Below, in pieces: positions 1 to 5,773 of a stretch of 7,879 nucleotides of DNA (positions are counted from its first letter, which is position 1; each line of letters starts with the position of its first letter). The translations under genes and the position numbers were made by a program. The DNA comes from Gammaproteobacteria bacterium (GTDB taxonomy: Bacteria > Pseudomonadota > Gammaproteobacteria > Eutrophobiales > Eutrophobiaceae), in contig JABHFC010000209.1 of assembly GCA_018676275.1 (NCBI GenBank), forward strand, positions 1 through 7,879, given 5' to 3'. The notes beneath the pieces were generated by a model. It did not search any database and had not been told where the DNA came from. It saw nothing but the letters and a program-made list of their open reading frames with translations.

Positions 1-527
1 AGAATAAAATAATCATCAACGAACGCCAACGCACCATTTTTCAGCTTATACACTTCACCGGACCCGGGTCCCACGAGCTCGAAAATTTGAACCGTGCCGG
101 TGCCCTTGCTGAAGGTCAATGTCAATTCATCACCTGAACGGCTAACGGCAAGATCGTGTTCTGTAACGCCCTGAGACGTTAGTGGTGGGCTTTCCAATGG
201 TGCGGTACTTATAGTTTGCCCAGCTAAGAGATGAATGAATTCTTCTCCCGCTGAATAAGAACCTGAATGCGCCATCGCCCCTTGATCTTTGATTGGCTCA
301 CCATTAAATTCGGCATACTGTACAAATGCACCATCCTTGAAAAGAAAAATTCCATTCAATGGCAGGTCTTTACCGTCTGAGGTGATCAAACCCGTATACA
401 ACCACAGTCCTTCAACCTGTTGTTCAATAGAGATTGGCTCTTCTTCCCCACCTGCAGACACATTACCGCAACCGAGAAAAACCAGAATGCAGAAGAAAAA
501 AGTTTTAACTGATTGATACTTGTTCAT
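1..527 (-). CDS. Partial secreted or lipoprotein-like protein, unknown function (C-terminus off the left edge)
   Basis: An open frame runs from ATG at 527 to the left edge (175 codons visible, no stop). The start has a strong Shine-Dalgarno GAGGTG a few bases upstream. Residues 1-25 form a signal peptide: K4 and K8, then a hydrophobic run FFFCILVFLGC. Cleavage could be lipoprotein type at Cys20 (FLG-C, with an atypical F at -3) or signal peptidase I type after NVSA (residue 25). The mature part is acidic at its start (GGEEEP). It then reads as alternating short beta strands with glycine turns, such as the stretch from GLWLYTG through FLFKDG and HSGSY. This is reminiscent of lipocalin-like small beta-barrel domains, but I do not recognise the family. 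The gene diverges from the secreted-protein gene at 828. Existence of the gene is well supported; its function is unknown. Confidence 0.8.
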   Translation of the reverse strand, partial: MNKYQSVKTFFFCILVFLGCGNVSAGGEEEPISIEQQVEGLWLYTGLITSDGKDLPLNGIFLFKDGAFVQYAEFNGEPIKDQGAMAHSGSYSAGEEFIHLLAGQTISTAPLESPPLTSQGVTEHDLAVSRSGDELTLTFSKGTGTVQIFELVGPGSGEVYKLKNGALAFVDDYFI

Positions 528-543
528 GGTTCACCTCGCCTGA

Positions 544-561
544 TCTGGTATTTCCACCAGA
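544..561. repeat. Short perfect inverted repeat in the leader of the leftward gene
   Basis: TCTGGT (544-549) and ACCAGA (556-561) are perfect reverse complements separated by 6 bases. The repeat lies 17 bases upstream of the start at 527, so it is either an mRNA hairpin or a small operator. No biochemical role can be assigned from sequence. Confidence 0.35.
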
Positions 562-713
562 GTTAAAATAGAACTAACACCCCTACTCCTGCCATCTTAC
601 CCTGAACATCCGCCGGGCAGCAATTTTTTGAACGCCTGATTTACTACTACTCATAATCAATATCTTATATGCTTCTATTTCAGTTTACGTTAACAACGAA
701 GTGATTTTTAGCC

Positions 714-740
714 TTGACCACTTGGGAATTAATCTATAAA
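714..740 (+). promoter_or_regulatory. Candidate sigma-70 promoter for the secreted-protein gene
   Basis: TTGACC (714-719, 5 of 6 to the -35 consensus) and TATAAA (735-740, 5 of 6 to the -10) are separated by 15 bp, shorter than the preferred 16-18. It would give a leader of roughly 80 bases before the ATG at 828. The short spacer keeps this tentative. Confidence 0.4.
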
Positions 741-827
741 TGTAATTATTTTCAAGGAGCAAGTTACTTGTAGATGTATTATTAACATGATTTATCTTAA
801 ACATCATAAAATCGAGAGGTACTACCA

Positions 828-1307
828 ATGATTTCTTCATCAAGTTTTATCAGGTTTATATCCTTAACTGTATTAATGGCATTTGTCAGTATCTCCGCTC
901 ACGCGGAACCGGTTGGAAGATGGGATGCACCATGGAGAGTACTGTTGCGAGCGGGAGTTATCGAAGGTTGGACTCAGGGTGCATCTGAGGAAAGACGGGA
1001 TTTGATTATGCCGGAGTACAACGAGGTTCACAGGATGTGGAAAGAGATGGACGGCGTCAGGATGATCGGCACGATAGATGATCATCTGACCCAGGCCGGT
1101 ACTCCAGGATCAAGGCATTATGGCTGGTATGAACTTTATGAAATTAATGATCTGGCCACAGTCGGCAAGATGTTAAATCTTATTCGACGTAGCCAATTAG
1201 GTAAGGTTCGTCTGGACAAGTATATGCGCTACGATGCACTGATAGGCACGGCTCAGGTTGAGGCTGAACAAGTCTTTGGGCTATTGCCAGATAACTATAG
1301 AAAATAG
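828..1307 (+). CDS. Small secreted protein of unknown function
   Basis: This is a 159-residue protein starting at ATG 828, with AGAGG (815-819) eight bases upstream. Residues 1-26 are a clear Sec signal peptide (hydrophobic 8-23, cleavage after SAHA), so the mature 133-residue protein is probably periplasmic or secreted. The mature part is rich in Trp, Arg and charged residues and contains no cysteine. Its middle and C-terminus (HYGWYELYEIND, then a helix-like segment, then LDKYMRYDALIGT) have the strand-helix-strand feel of dimeric alpha/beta-barrel (ferredoxin-like) domains. That fold guess is inference only. It stands alone: the leftward neighbour is divergent and the arsenite exporter gene is convergent. 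I recognise no catalytic motif. Confidence 0.85.
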   Translation: MISSSSFIRFISLTVLMAFVSISAHAEPVGRWDAPWRVLLRAGVIEGWTQGASEERRDLIMPEYNEVHRMWKEMDGVRMIGTIDDHLTQAGTPGSRHYGWYELYEINDLATVGKMLNLIRRSQLGKVRLDKYMRYDALIGTAQVEAEQVFGLLPDNYRK

Positions 1308-1330
1308 TGATTACCTCGATTTGACAATTG

Positions 1331-1359
1331 ACCGGGTACTAACAAGTTAAGTACCCGGT
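1331..1359. terminator. Hairpin between convergent genes, possible bidirectional terminator
   Basis: ACCGGGTACT (1331-1340) and AGTACCCGGT (1350-1359) are perfect 10-bp complements around a 9-base loop. It sits 24 bases past the stop at 1307 and 45 bases past the stop of the converging exporter gene at 1404, the expected place for a shared terminator. Neither strand has a U-tract after the stem, so it is not a classic intrinsic terminator; it may stabilise 3' ends instead. Confidence 0.5.
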
Positions 1360-1403
1360 ATTGATCTCAATCAAAAGACTTGTTCGGCATCAGCTTATTG
1401 GAT

Positions 1404-2564
1404 TTAAAACCATCCTTTTGTCTTTTTACAAAATTCGACTAGCGCAAGCATTAATGGCACTTCAATCAAAACACCGACTACTGTCGCGAGTGCCGCACCG
1501 GAAGACAAACCAAACAACATAACAGCAGTCGCAATAGCAACCTCAAAATGATTAGATGCACCTATCATGGCCGTGGGAGCGGCATTTTCATAAGAGAATT
1601 TCATGGAACGAGCAATGCCATATGTAATTGCGAAAATAAAAATCGTTTGAATCAGTAAGGGAATTGCTATCCATAGAATCGTTAAGGGATTAGCAAGAAT
1701 CACTTCCCCTTTGAAGGAGAAGAGTAACACCAGTGTTAATAACAATGCGGTGATCGTTACCGGTGTAAGCAAATGCAAAAACTTTTCTTCAAACCAGGTT
1801 TGACCTTTATTAGCGATAATCCATTTTCTTGAGAAGAAACCAGCTACTAAGGGTAGTGCTACATAAACACCAATAGATAAAAGTAATGCCTGCCACGGTA
1901 CTGGTAACTTACCTACACCAAGTAAAAAACCACCTAGCACACCAAATAGAACGAGCATGATCAATGAATTAACCGCCACCATCACAAGCGTATGACCGTC
2001 ATTACCTTTGGCTAAATACCCCCAGACCAAAACCATAGCTGTACAAGGCGCAATTCCCAGCAAAATACAGCCAGCCAAATAACTACGCCATAAAGGAACG
2101 GCAAGCATTTTCACACCATCTTGTATGACTATCGTACCCGATCCGTATTCAGCACCAACAGGCAAATCCAGTCCAAATGGCATCTTCACATAGTCCAATG
2201 CTTCTGCACCAATTAAGCCTTTAAAAATCACCCCCAGAAACGCATATGAGATAAGGTACATCGTAAAAGGCTTAACTGCCCAGTTAATAAATAATGTTAG
2301 GCTAACTGGCTTAATATTCTTTCCTGCTTTAACGACTTCAGCAAAATCTATTTTCACCATGATGGGGTACATCATAAAAAACAGACATATAGCTATAGGT
2401 ATGGAAACTATTGGAGCGCCATTAACAACCAGGCTCATGCTGTCAAGAGTTTTAGCGAACGTTGGGGCAAACTGACCCAATAGAATACCAAAGACAATGC
2501 ATAAGCCTACCCAAAGTGTTAGATAGCGTTCGAATACACCCATGTCATGTTTCTTTTCTGTCAT
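1404..2564 (-). CDS. acr3: ACR3-family arsenite efflux transporter
   Basis: A 386-residue polytopic inner-membrane protein that would export arsenite (and probably antimonite) using the ion gradient. ACR3 hallmarks are visible: GIAPCTAMVLVW with the conserved cysteine at 174, GASNHFEVAIA near residues 335-345 (compare GASNNFELAIA), and the late-helix GVLIEVPLMLALVEF with Glu368. About ten hydrophobic segments are evident. It begins four bases after the stop of the arsenate reductase gene, so the two are almost certainly co-transcribed and perhaps translationally coupled; no strong Shine-Dalgarno precedes this ATG. Odd feature: residues about 112-158 form an extended loop rich in Gly, Asp and charged residues just before the Cys174 helix, apparently longer than in typical ACR3 proteins. 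Family assignment is firm. ACR3, not ArsB, is indicated by the Cys motif. Confidence 0.95.
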   Translation of the reverse strand: MTEKKHDMGVFERYLTLWVGLCIVFGILLGQFAPTFAKTLDSMSLVVNGAPIVSIPIAICLFFMMYPIMVKIDFAEVVKAGKNIKPVSLTLFINWAVKPFTMYLISYAFLGVIFKGLIGAEALDYVKMPFGLDLPVGAEYGSGTIVIQDGVKMLAVPLWRSYLAGCILLGIAPCTAMVLVWGYLAKGNDGHTLVMVAVNSLIMLVLFGVLGGFLLGVGKLPVPWQALLLSIGVYVALPLVAGFFSRKWIIANKGQTWFEEKFLHLLTPVTITALLLTLVLLFSFKGEVILANPLTILWIAIPLLIQTIFIFAITYGIARSMKFSYENAAPTAMIGASNHFEVAIATAVMLFGLSSGAALATVVGVLIEVPLMLALVEFCKKTKGWF

Positions 2565-2568
2565 ATCA

Positions 2569-3048
2569 TTAAGTCTTTTCAGTTCCGATTTCTTCTAAGC
2601 TATCCTTAATTTCCTTCTCGGACATAAGCTCCAGAGGCAACTTAAGCATCATAGTAATTCGATTTTGAAGTGCTAGATAGGTAGTTTCAAATGCTTCCAT
2701 AATTTCTTTACCGTTGCCGATTACATCTGCAGGATCAGGCAAACCCCAGTGTGCTTTGATAGCCTTATTTAAGTATACAGGACATGTTTCACCTTGCGCA
2801 TTGTCACAAACAGTAATGACTATATCGAACTCAATGCTTCCAAGTTCATCCCATGACTTGCTAGATAGGCCAAGGGTTGATATTCCATGTTCCCCCAATA
2901 CTGAAGTGGCATTAGGATTCACTGTGCCAGTCGGAAAACTTCCGGCTGACCAGGCTTTAATTCGACCTTCACCTAAATGGTTAAACAAAGCTTCGCCTAT
3001 TACGCTTCGACAGGAGTTTCCTGTGCAGAGAATTAGTACATTAATCAT
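2569..3048 (-). CDS. arsC: Arsenate reductase, low-molecular-weight phosphatase-like
   Basis: A 159-residue cytosolic enzyme reducing arsenate to arsenite, the form exported by its neighbour. The N-terminal phosphatase P-loop is CTGNSCR, with nucleophile Cys8, Cys13 and Arg14. Two further cysteines, Cys81 and Cys89 in VCDNAQGETCP, match the redox relay of the thioredoxin-coupled (pI258-type) family. LPDP at 103-106 carries the expected catalytic Asp105. The extra C-terminal tail (about 140-159) is acidic and lysine-rich. The start at 3048 has only a weak Shine-Dalgarno. A plain LMW tyrosine phosphatase is unlikely given the second cysteine pair and the adjacent ACR3. The gene symbol is used in the broad sense, since unrelated glutaredoxin-type reductases share it. 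No arsR, arsH or arsA is seen nearby. Confidence 0.95.
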   Translation of the reverse strand: MINVLILCTGNSCRSVIGEALFNHLGEGRIKAWSAGSFPTGTVNPNATSVLGEHGISTLGLSSKSWDELGSIEFDIVITVCDNAQGETCPVYLNKAIKAHWGLPDPADVIGNGKEIMEAFETTYLALQNRITMMLKLPLELMSEKEIKDSLEEIGTEKT

Positions 3049-3085
3049 TAAGATTCATCTTATCAGGTAATTTCGCCAACAAATT

Positions 3086-3114
3086 AATATACATATTCGA
3101 ATTTCCATATATAG
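3086..3114 (-). promoter_or_regulatory. Tentative ars promoter and operator
   Basis: On the minus strand, TATATT (complement of 3086-3091) could be a -10 about 40 bases upstream of the arsC start, but the matching -35 (CTATAT, 3109-3114) is poor. Between them lies the perfect palindrome ATTCGAAT (3095-3102), inside an AT-rich run with ATAT blocks on each side. A weak promoter with a palindrome in the spacer suits repression by an ArsR-type regulator encoded elsewhere. This is inference from position. Confidence 0.3.
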
Positions 3115-3178
3115 AGGCAAATAAAACACCTGCTTAGGACAACGAGTTTTATTTGGCCTATCCATCATCGTTTTCAAG

Positions 3179-3235
3179 TGGATAATACCCCGCTTGTGAG
3201 TTCTGTCTTTTTTAATGCAGTTATGGTGTTATCCA
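3179..3235. repeat. Spaced inverted repeat, 10 of 11 matches
   Basis: TGGATAATACC (3179-3189) and GGTGTTATCCA (3225-3235) are complementary with one exception (T3187 opposite G3227, a wobble pair in plus-strand RNA). They are separated by 35 bases. This could be an RNA stem, the remains of a mobile element end, or chance. Confidence 0.3.
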
Positions 3236-3358
3236 GATTATCTCCTGTCCATTTGGGAAGAGTATGATTTAAGCGATAATAAACCCATAGAAAGCAATAT
3301 GAGCGTTACTGATTCAATTTAAACCAGGGAGTAATATTAACTAATAACATTAAGGTGT

Positions 3359-3772
3359 TTATTCGCTGGGCGGGAGAATGTCATACTTTGGAATTCCTTC
3401 AGGAAAAGTAGCCCAGGCAGGTGCAACGGAAGTGTAGATAAGCATTTTAGGTCGTAAGGTTTCGCCCCCTTCGATCGTGCTGGCAGACAAAGAATATAAA
3501 TCAAAACCATCACACTTGAGGCCAATTGGAGTAGCGCAATTTCCACAAAATAGTCGATGCGTTTCTTCTCCCGAGTCGCCAATTGCTGTGAAACTTGAAG
3601 GCGTGCCTTTAACGAATTTAAATTTATTAAACGGTACCCAGACACCAAACCATTTGTCAGAATTAGTGTGCAATTGGCAAGTCTTGCAATAACAAAACAC
3701 CGTATTGATGGGATCATCCTGAAATTCATATTTAATATCCCCGCAATCACAATGACCATGATTTGTACTCAT
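3359..3772 (-). CDS. GFA/CENP-V family zinc-binding protein
   Basis: A 137-residue protein with the cysteine pattern of the glutathione-dependent formaldehyde-activating enzyme family. Cys8 and Cys10 (CDC) with Cys76 and Cys79 (CGNC) should form the structural zinc site. Cys27, Cys29 and Cys32 (CYCKTC) should form the second, catalytic-type site. Most bacterial members are uncharacterised, so formaldehyde handling or an S-(hydroxymethyl)glutathione link is only a family label. Start choice: a GTG two codons further upstream (3778) would lie only two bases from the AGGAG box, whereas ATG at 3772 is eight bases from it; the ATG is preferred. The gene has its own promoter and is 310 bp from the ars genes, so it is probably an independent unit. 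Confidence 0.9.
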   Translation of the reverse strand: MSTNHGHCDCGDIKYEFQDDPINTVFCYCKTCQLHTNSDKWFGVWVPFNKFKFVKGTPSSFTAIGDSGEETHRLFCGNCATPIGLKCDGFDLYSLSASTIEGGETLRPKMLIYTSVAPAWATFPEGIPKYDILPPSE

Positions 3773-3780
3773 AATCACAA

Positions 3781-3785
3781 CTCCT
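3781..3785 (-). promoter_or_regulatory. Ribosome binding site deciding the GFA gene start
   Basis: AGGAG on the minus strand is eight bases before ATG 3772 and only two before the GTG at 3778. The spacing selects the ATG. Confidence 0.75.
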
Positions 3786-3823
3786 ATAAATGAATTATTG
3801 AGTGAACATCTATTGTTATAGGA

Positions 3824-3852
3824 AAAATAGCGGGAAAATAAGAGGCTGACAA
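3824..3852 (-). promoter_or_regulatory. Sigma-70-like promoter of the GFA-family gene
   Basis: On the minus strand, TTGTCA (complement of 3847-3852) and TATTTT (complement of 3824-3829) are separated by exactly 17 bp. Transcription would start near 3817, giving a leader of about 45 bases. It is the best promoter match in the window. Confidence 0.65.
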
Positions 3853-3999
3853 CGGTTTTTTACAAGTATTTGAAATAAAAAATATTTTCATGTGCCCCAT
3901 CAATTAAAGCACTATTGATTCATAAGTACCTGAAAACACTGAGGCAATCTTATACCAATTGGACAACTTTTCTCCAGAAGTGGAAGTAAGCTCATCTAT

Positions 4000-4011
4000 A
4001 AGTGATCACTT
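4000..4011. promoter_or_regulatory. Perfect 12-bp palindrome upstream of the lipid operon promoter
   Basis: AAGTGATCACTT is a perfect palindrome ending 33 bases before the -10 hexamer, so it covers about -55 to -45, where an activator would bind. An outer AGAAGTG (3976-3982) also pairs with CACTTCT (4007-4013). Binding by a regulator is inference. Confidence 0.4.
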
Positions 4012-4041
4012 CTAATACTTCAAACAGAAAACAGCTTATTA

Positions 4042-4050
4042 TGTTATAAT
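4042..4050 (+). promoter_or_regulatory. Extended -10 promoter for the lipid operon
   Basis: TGTTATAAT contains a perfect TATAAT (4045-4050) preceded by TGn, the extended -10 signature. No good -35 lies 16-18 bases upstream, which fits extended -10 promoters or activator dependence. The leader to ATG 4201 would be about 145 bases. Confidence 0.55.
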
Positions 4051-4109
4051 TCGGGTCTTACGACGTAAAGCAGTAGCTTTAACTAGTCGAATTTACCTGT
4101 TAATAATCT

Positions 4110-4132
4110 TTATAAGGAATCATTCCTTATAA
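4110..4132. promoter_or_regulatory. Perfect 11-1-11 palindrome, candidate operator in the lipid operon leader
   Basis: TTATAAGGAAT (4110-4120), a single C, then ATTCCTTATAA (4122-4132). It is perfect over 22 paired positions and sits about 53-75 bases after the predicted transcription start. A one-base centre is too small for an RNA loop, so a dimeric repressor site is more likely than a hairpin. Confidence 0.5.
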
Positions 4133-4161
4133 TCACCCTGTTGTGCCGGCAAATTCTCATC

Positions 4162-4180
4162 ATCGATTGAATATCGATTG
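4162..4180. repeat. 8-bp direct repeat with 11-bp period
   Basis: ATCGATTG occurs at 4162-4169 and 4173-4180, one helical turn apart, just upstream of the AGGG ribosome binding site (4191-4194). An overlapping inverted pair TTGAAT (4167-4172) and ATTCAA (4183-4188) could form a weak hairpin near the start codon. Confidence 0.35.
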
Positions 4181-4200
4181 GCATTCAACAAGGGATCATT

Positions 4201-4854
4201 ATGTCTGTAGTCAGTGGAGAAACTCAAGAGTTACAACCCCCCATTCTTTCCTATGTAAAAGATCTTCCTAACTTGTGTTCACTTGCAGGGCTGGTCTGCA
4301 CAACATTAGCAATTTACTACAGTATTTTGGGTGTTTATTACGCGGCAATGATTGGCATGATTTGGGCTGTTGCTTTTGACTGGGCAGATGGAATGATCGC
4401 ACGAAGAATGAAAGGTCGAACAGCTAACGACCAAACATTTGGTGTGCAACTTGACTCGTTAATTGACATTGTGAACTACGGAGTCGCTCCTGCTGTTCTT
4501 CTATTGAGCTACGGGAATTTCGACCCGCTATTTCTACCAGGGGCTTTTATAATTCTGGCAGCCAGTGCGATACGCTTGAGTTATTTTAATACATTTGGCT
4601 TATCTAGCGGTTCAAACTACACAGGATTGGCTCTCGATAGCAACAATATAATAATCGTTTTCATTTTTCTCTTTGAAGCGTTTTTTAGTACAGGAGTCTT
4701 CACGATTATTCTTTACCTTAGCTGCCTAATGCTCGCAGCTCTGAATGTATCCCAAATCAAAACACCAAAACTCAATGGAAACCCAGTCAATGTTTATATC
4801 CTTGCGTTCTATACTCTTGGAATAACTGGCATCTACGGCTGGAAACTTTTATAG
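4201..4854 (+). CDS. CDP-alcohol phosphatidyltransferase family membrane enzyme (PssA-like)
   Basis: A 217-residue integral membrane enzyme with about six hydrophobic segments, expected in the cytoplasmic membrane. It transfers a phospho-alcohol or phosphatidyl group from a CDP-linked donor to an alcohol. The family signature is complete: D60 and D63-G64 in DWADGMIAR, then G81, D85 and D89 in GVQLDSLID, whose aspartates bind the two metal ions. PNLCSLAG at 23-30 resembles the N-terminal motif of phosphatidylserine synthases, and NYGVAPA at 92-98 matches the (T/S)FGVAPA segment of that group. Odd feature: 12 residues separate AR from the next G, against the usual 8 or 9. ATG 4201 has AGGG six bases upstream. 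The cytidylyltransferase gene follows 64 bases later, hinting at a CDP-activated head group. Serine, glycerol, ethanolamine or inositol cannot be told apart. Confidence 0.9.
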   Translation: MSVVSGETQELQPPILSYVKDLPNLCSLAGLVCTTLAIYYSILGVYYAAMIGMIWAVAFDWADGMIARRMKGRTANDQTFGVQLDSLIDIVNYGVAPAVLLLSYGNFDPLFLPGAFIILAASAIRLSYFNTFGLSSGSNYTGLALDSNNIIIVFIFLFEAFFSTGVFTIILYLSCLMLAALNVSQIKTPKLNGNPVNVYILAFYTLGITGIYGWKLL

Positions 4855-4918
4855 ATAATAACGAAATTAAAAAAACGTAAAAAAGAAAATCACTCTAATA
4901 TAGGAATTAAATAACATA

Positions 4919-5365
4919 ATGGTTGTATATACAGTCGGTACATTTGACATGTTGCATGTAGGTCACCTTGCATTACTAGAACGTTGCAGAAAATTGGGCG
5001 ATGTAGTGGCAGTTGGCGTCGCTTCCGATAGTGTGGTGAAATCATACAAATTCCGTGTTCCGGTAATTCCTCTCGATCAACGAATGGAAATGCTAAGTGC
5101 TTTACGCTGTGTTGATATTGTACGTCCCTACCATGAACTTGAATACGTGTCAGCCTGCATAGAATTGAATGCCGATATTTTCGTAGTTGGAGAAGATTGG
5201 GGAGACAAACTTCATAATAAAAATGTTGAAGATCATCTGAAAACTGAGGGGAAAAAGATTGTTCAAGTTCTTTATAATCCTCGAACTTCATCCACTAAAA
5301 TAAAAGAAAATGTCATAGCCCAACCTCAGAAAACTACGCATTTAGAACAAACCCTGGTTCATTAG
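4919..5365 (+). CDS. Cytidylyltransferase, glycerol-3-phosphate/ethanolamine-phosphate type (TagD-like)
   Basis: A 148-residue soluble nucleotidyltransferase predicted to join CTP and a phosphorylated small alcohol into CDP-alcohol plus pyrophosphate. The N-terminus is GTFDMLHVGH with the catalytic HxGH at 13-16. The substrate loop VVKSYKFR (39-46), ALRCVDIV (61-68) and GEDWG (91-95) follow in the order seen in TagD-type and CTP:phosphoethanolamine enzymes. The second signature, usually RTxGISTT, is shortened here to RTSST at 122-126, then KIKE. About 15 extra residues follow, to the C-terminus. ATG 4919 has AGGA thirteen bases upstream, rather far. The gene lies 64 bases behind the CDP-alcohol phosphatidyltransferase on the same strand, with no terminator between, so one transcript is likely. 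An ADP-heptose or FAD synthase-type relative is possible but less likely. Confidence 0.88.
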   Translation: MVVYTVGTFDMLHVGHLALLERCRKLGDVVAVGVASDSVVKSYKFRVPVIPLDQRMEMLSALRCVDIVRPYHELEYVSACIELNADIFVVGEDWGDKLHNKNVEDHLKTEGKKIVQVLYNPRTSSTKIKENVIAQPQKTTHLEQTLVH

Positions 5366-5461
5366 TCATAGCTCTTTTTCATACTTTGTGAAATCTGTAG
5401 CTTGCTTGAAATAAAAACGGTTCTCCCATGATCTGTTTATCAGCAAGTTAACTTACGAATA

Positions 5462-5773
5462 ATGAAAAAATGCCCTTTCTGTGCAGAAGAAATACAAAAT
5501 GAAGCTATAAAGTGCCGTTTTTGTAATGAGTTTCTTGATGAATCACAGCTACCAAAAACAAAGTGGTATTTCTCAACTTTCGCTGTTGTTATGGGCCTGC
5601 TTTCGGTTGGCCCATTTGCCCTGCCTTTGGTCTGGTTACATCCAGACTACCAAAGAATTACCAAAATCATCCTGACGATCGTTATTGTTGGTTTCAGCAT
5701 CTGGGGCTACTTTATTACTAAAGATATTTATTTAAATCTAATGCAACAGATAAAGGTGTTGGGACTGTACTAG
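5462..5773 (+). CDS. Zinc-ribbon membrane protein, unknown function
   Basis: A 103-residue protein opening with a rubredoxin-like zinc ribbon: Cys4 and Cys7 (CPFC), Cys18 and Cys21 (CRFC), within the widespread KKCPFCAEEI...AIKC pattern. Two membrane helices follow at about 37-59 and 67-86, with a PFALPLVWLHPDY turn between them. The ribbon should face the cytoplasm, where such modules bind zinc and often partner proteins or nucleic acids. The start has no clear Shine-Dalgarno. It begins 96 bases after the cytidylyltransferase gene on the same strand, so it could be read through from the lipid operon, but I would not assume a shared function. The length and C-terminus look complete for this kind of protein. 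Confidence 0.8.
   Translation: MKKCPFCAEEIQNEAIKCRFCNEFLDESQLPKTKWYFSTFAVVMGLLSVGPFALPLVWLHPDYQRITKIILTIVIVGFSIWGYFITKDIYLNLMQQIKVLGLY

Larger units (their letters stand above)
528..827. other. Divergent intergenic region of 300 bp
   Basis: No coding frame is convincing here. It separates two divergently oriented exported-protein genes. It holds a short perfect inverted repeat at 544-561 in the leader of the leftward gene, a possible TATTTT -10 for that gene (complement of 565-570, no good -35), and a possible sigma-70 promoter for the rightward gene at 714-740. Nothing else was seen. Confidence 0.6.
3049..3358. other. Intergenic region upstream of the ars genes
   Basis: These 310 bases have no credible gene. 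They hold the probable ars control region (3086-3114) and a spaced inverted repeat (3179-3189 with 3225-3235). The rest is AT-rich sequence in which I see nothing. The region also carries the 3' flank of the GFA-family gene, without an obvious terminator hairpin. Confidence 0.6.
3773..4200. other. Divergent regulatory region of 428 bp
   Basis: There is no gene here. The left part holds the leader and promoter of the leftward GFA-family gene. The right part holds a 12-bp palindrome (4000-4011), an extended -10 promoter (4042-4050), a 23-bp perfect palindrome (4110-4132) and an 8-bp direct repeat (4162-4180), all upstream of the lipid genes. The middle (about 3853-3975) is AT-rich and shows nothing I can name. 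Confidence 0.6.

Noticed and set aside
3039..3056. A five-codon upstream frame (MNLND) ending on the arsC start codon
   Set aside because: It has no ribosome site and is too short to distinguish from chance in AT-rich sequence.
2714..3070. A 118-codon plus-strand frame opposite the arsenate reductase gene
   Set aside because: It is an antisense shadow of a gene with complete catalytic motifs; no signal or domain was seen in it.
3337..3759. A 140-codon frame on the same strand as the GFA-family gene
   Set aside because: It lies in another frame over the GFA gene, whose cysteine motifs, ribosome site and promoter clearly identify the true coding frame.
3783..3822. CCTATAA and TTATAGG flanking the GFA gene leader, which could hide its ribosome binding site
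   Set aside because: The predicted transcript starts near 3817, so one arm would be largely missing from the mRNA. The pairing is also AT-rich across a 26-base loop.
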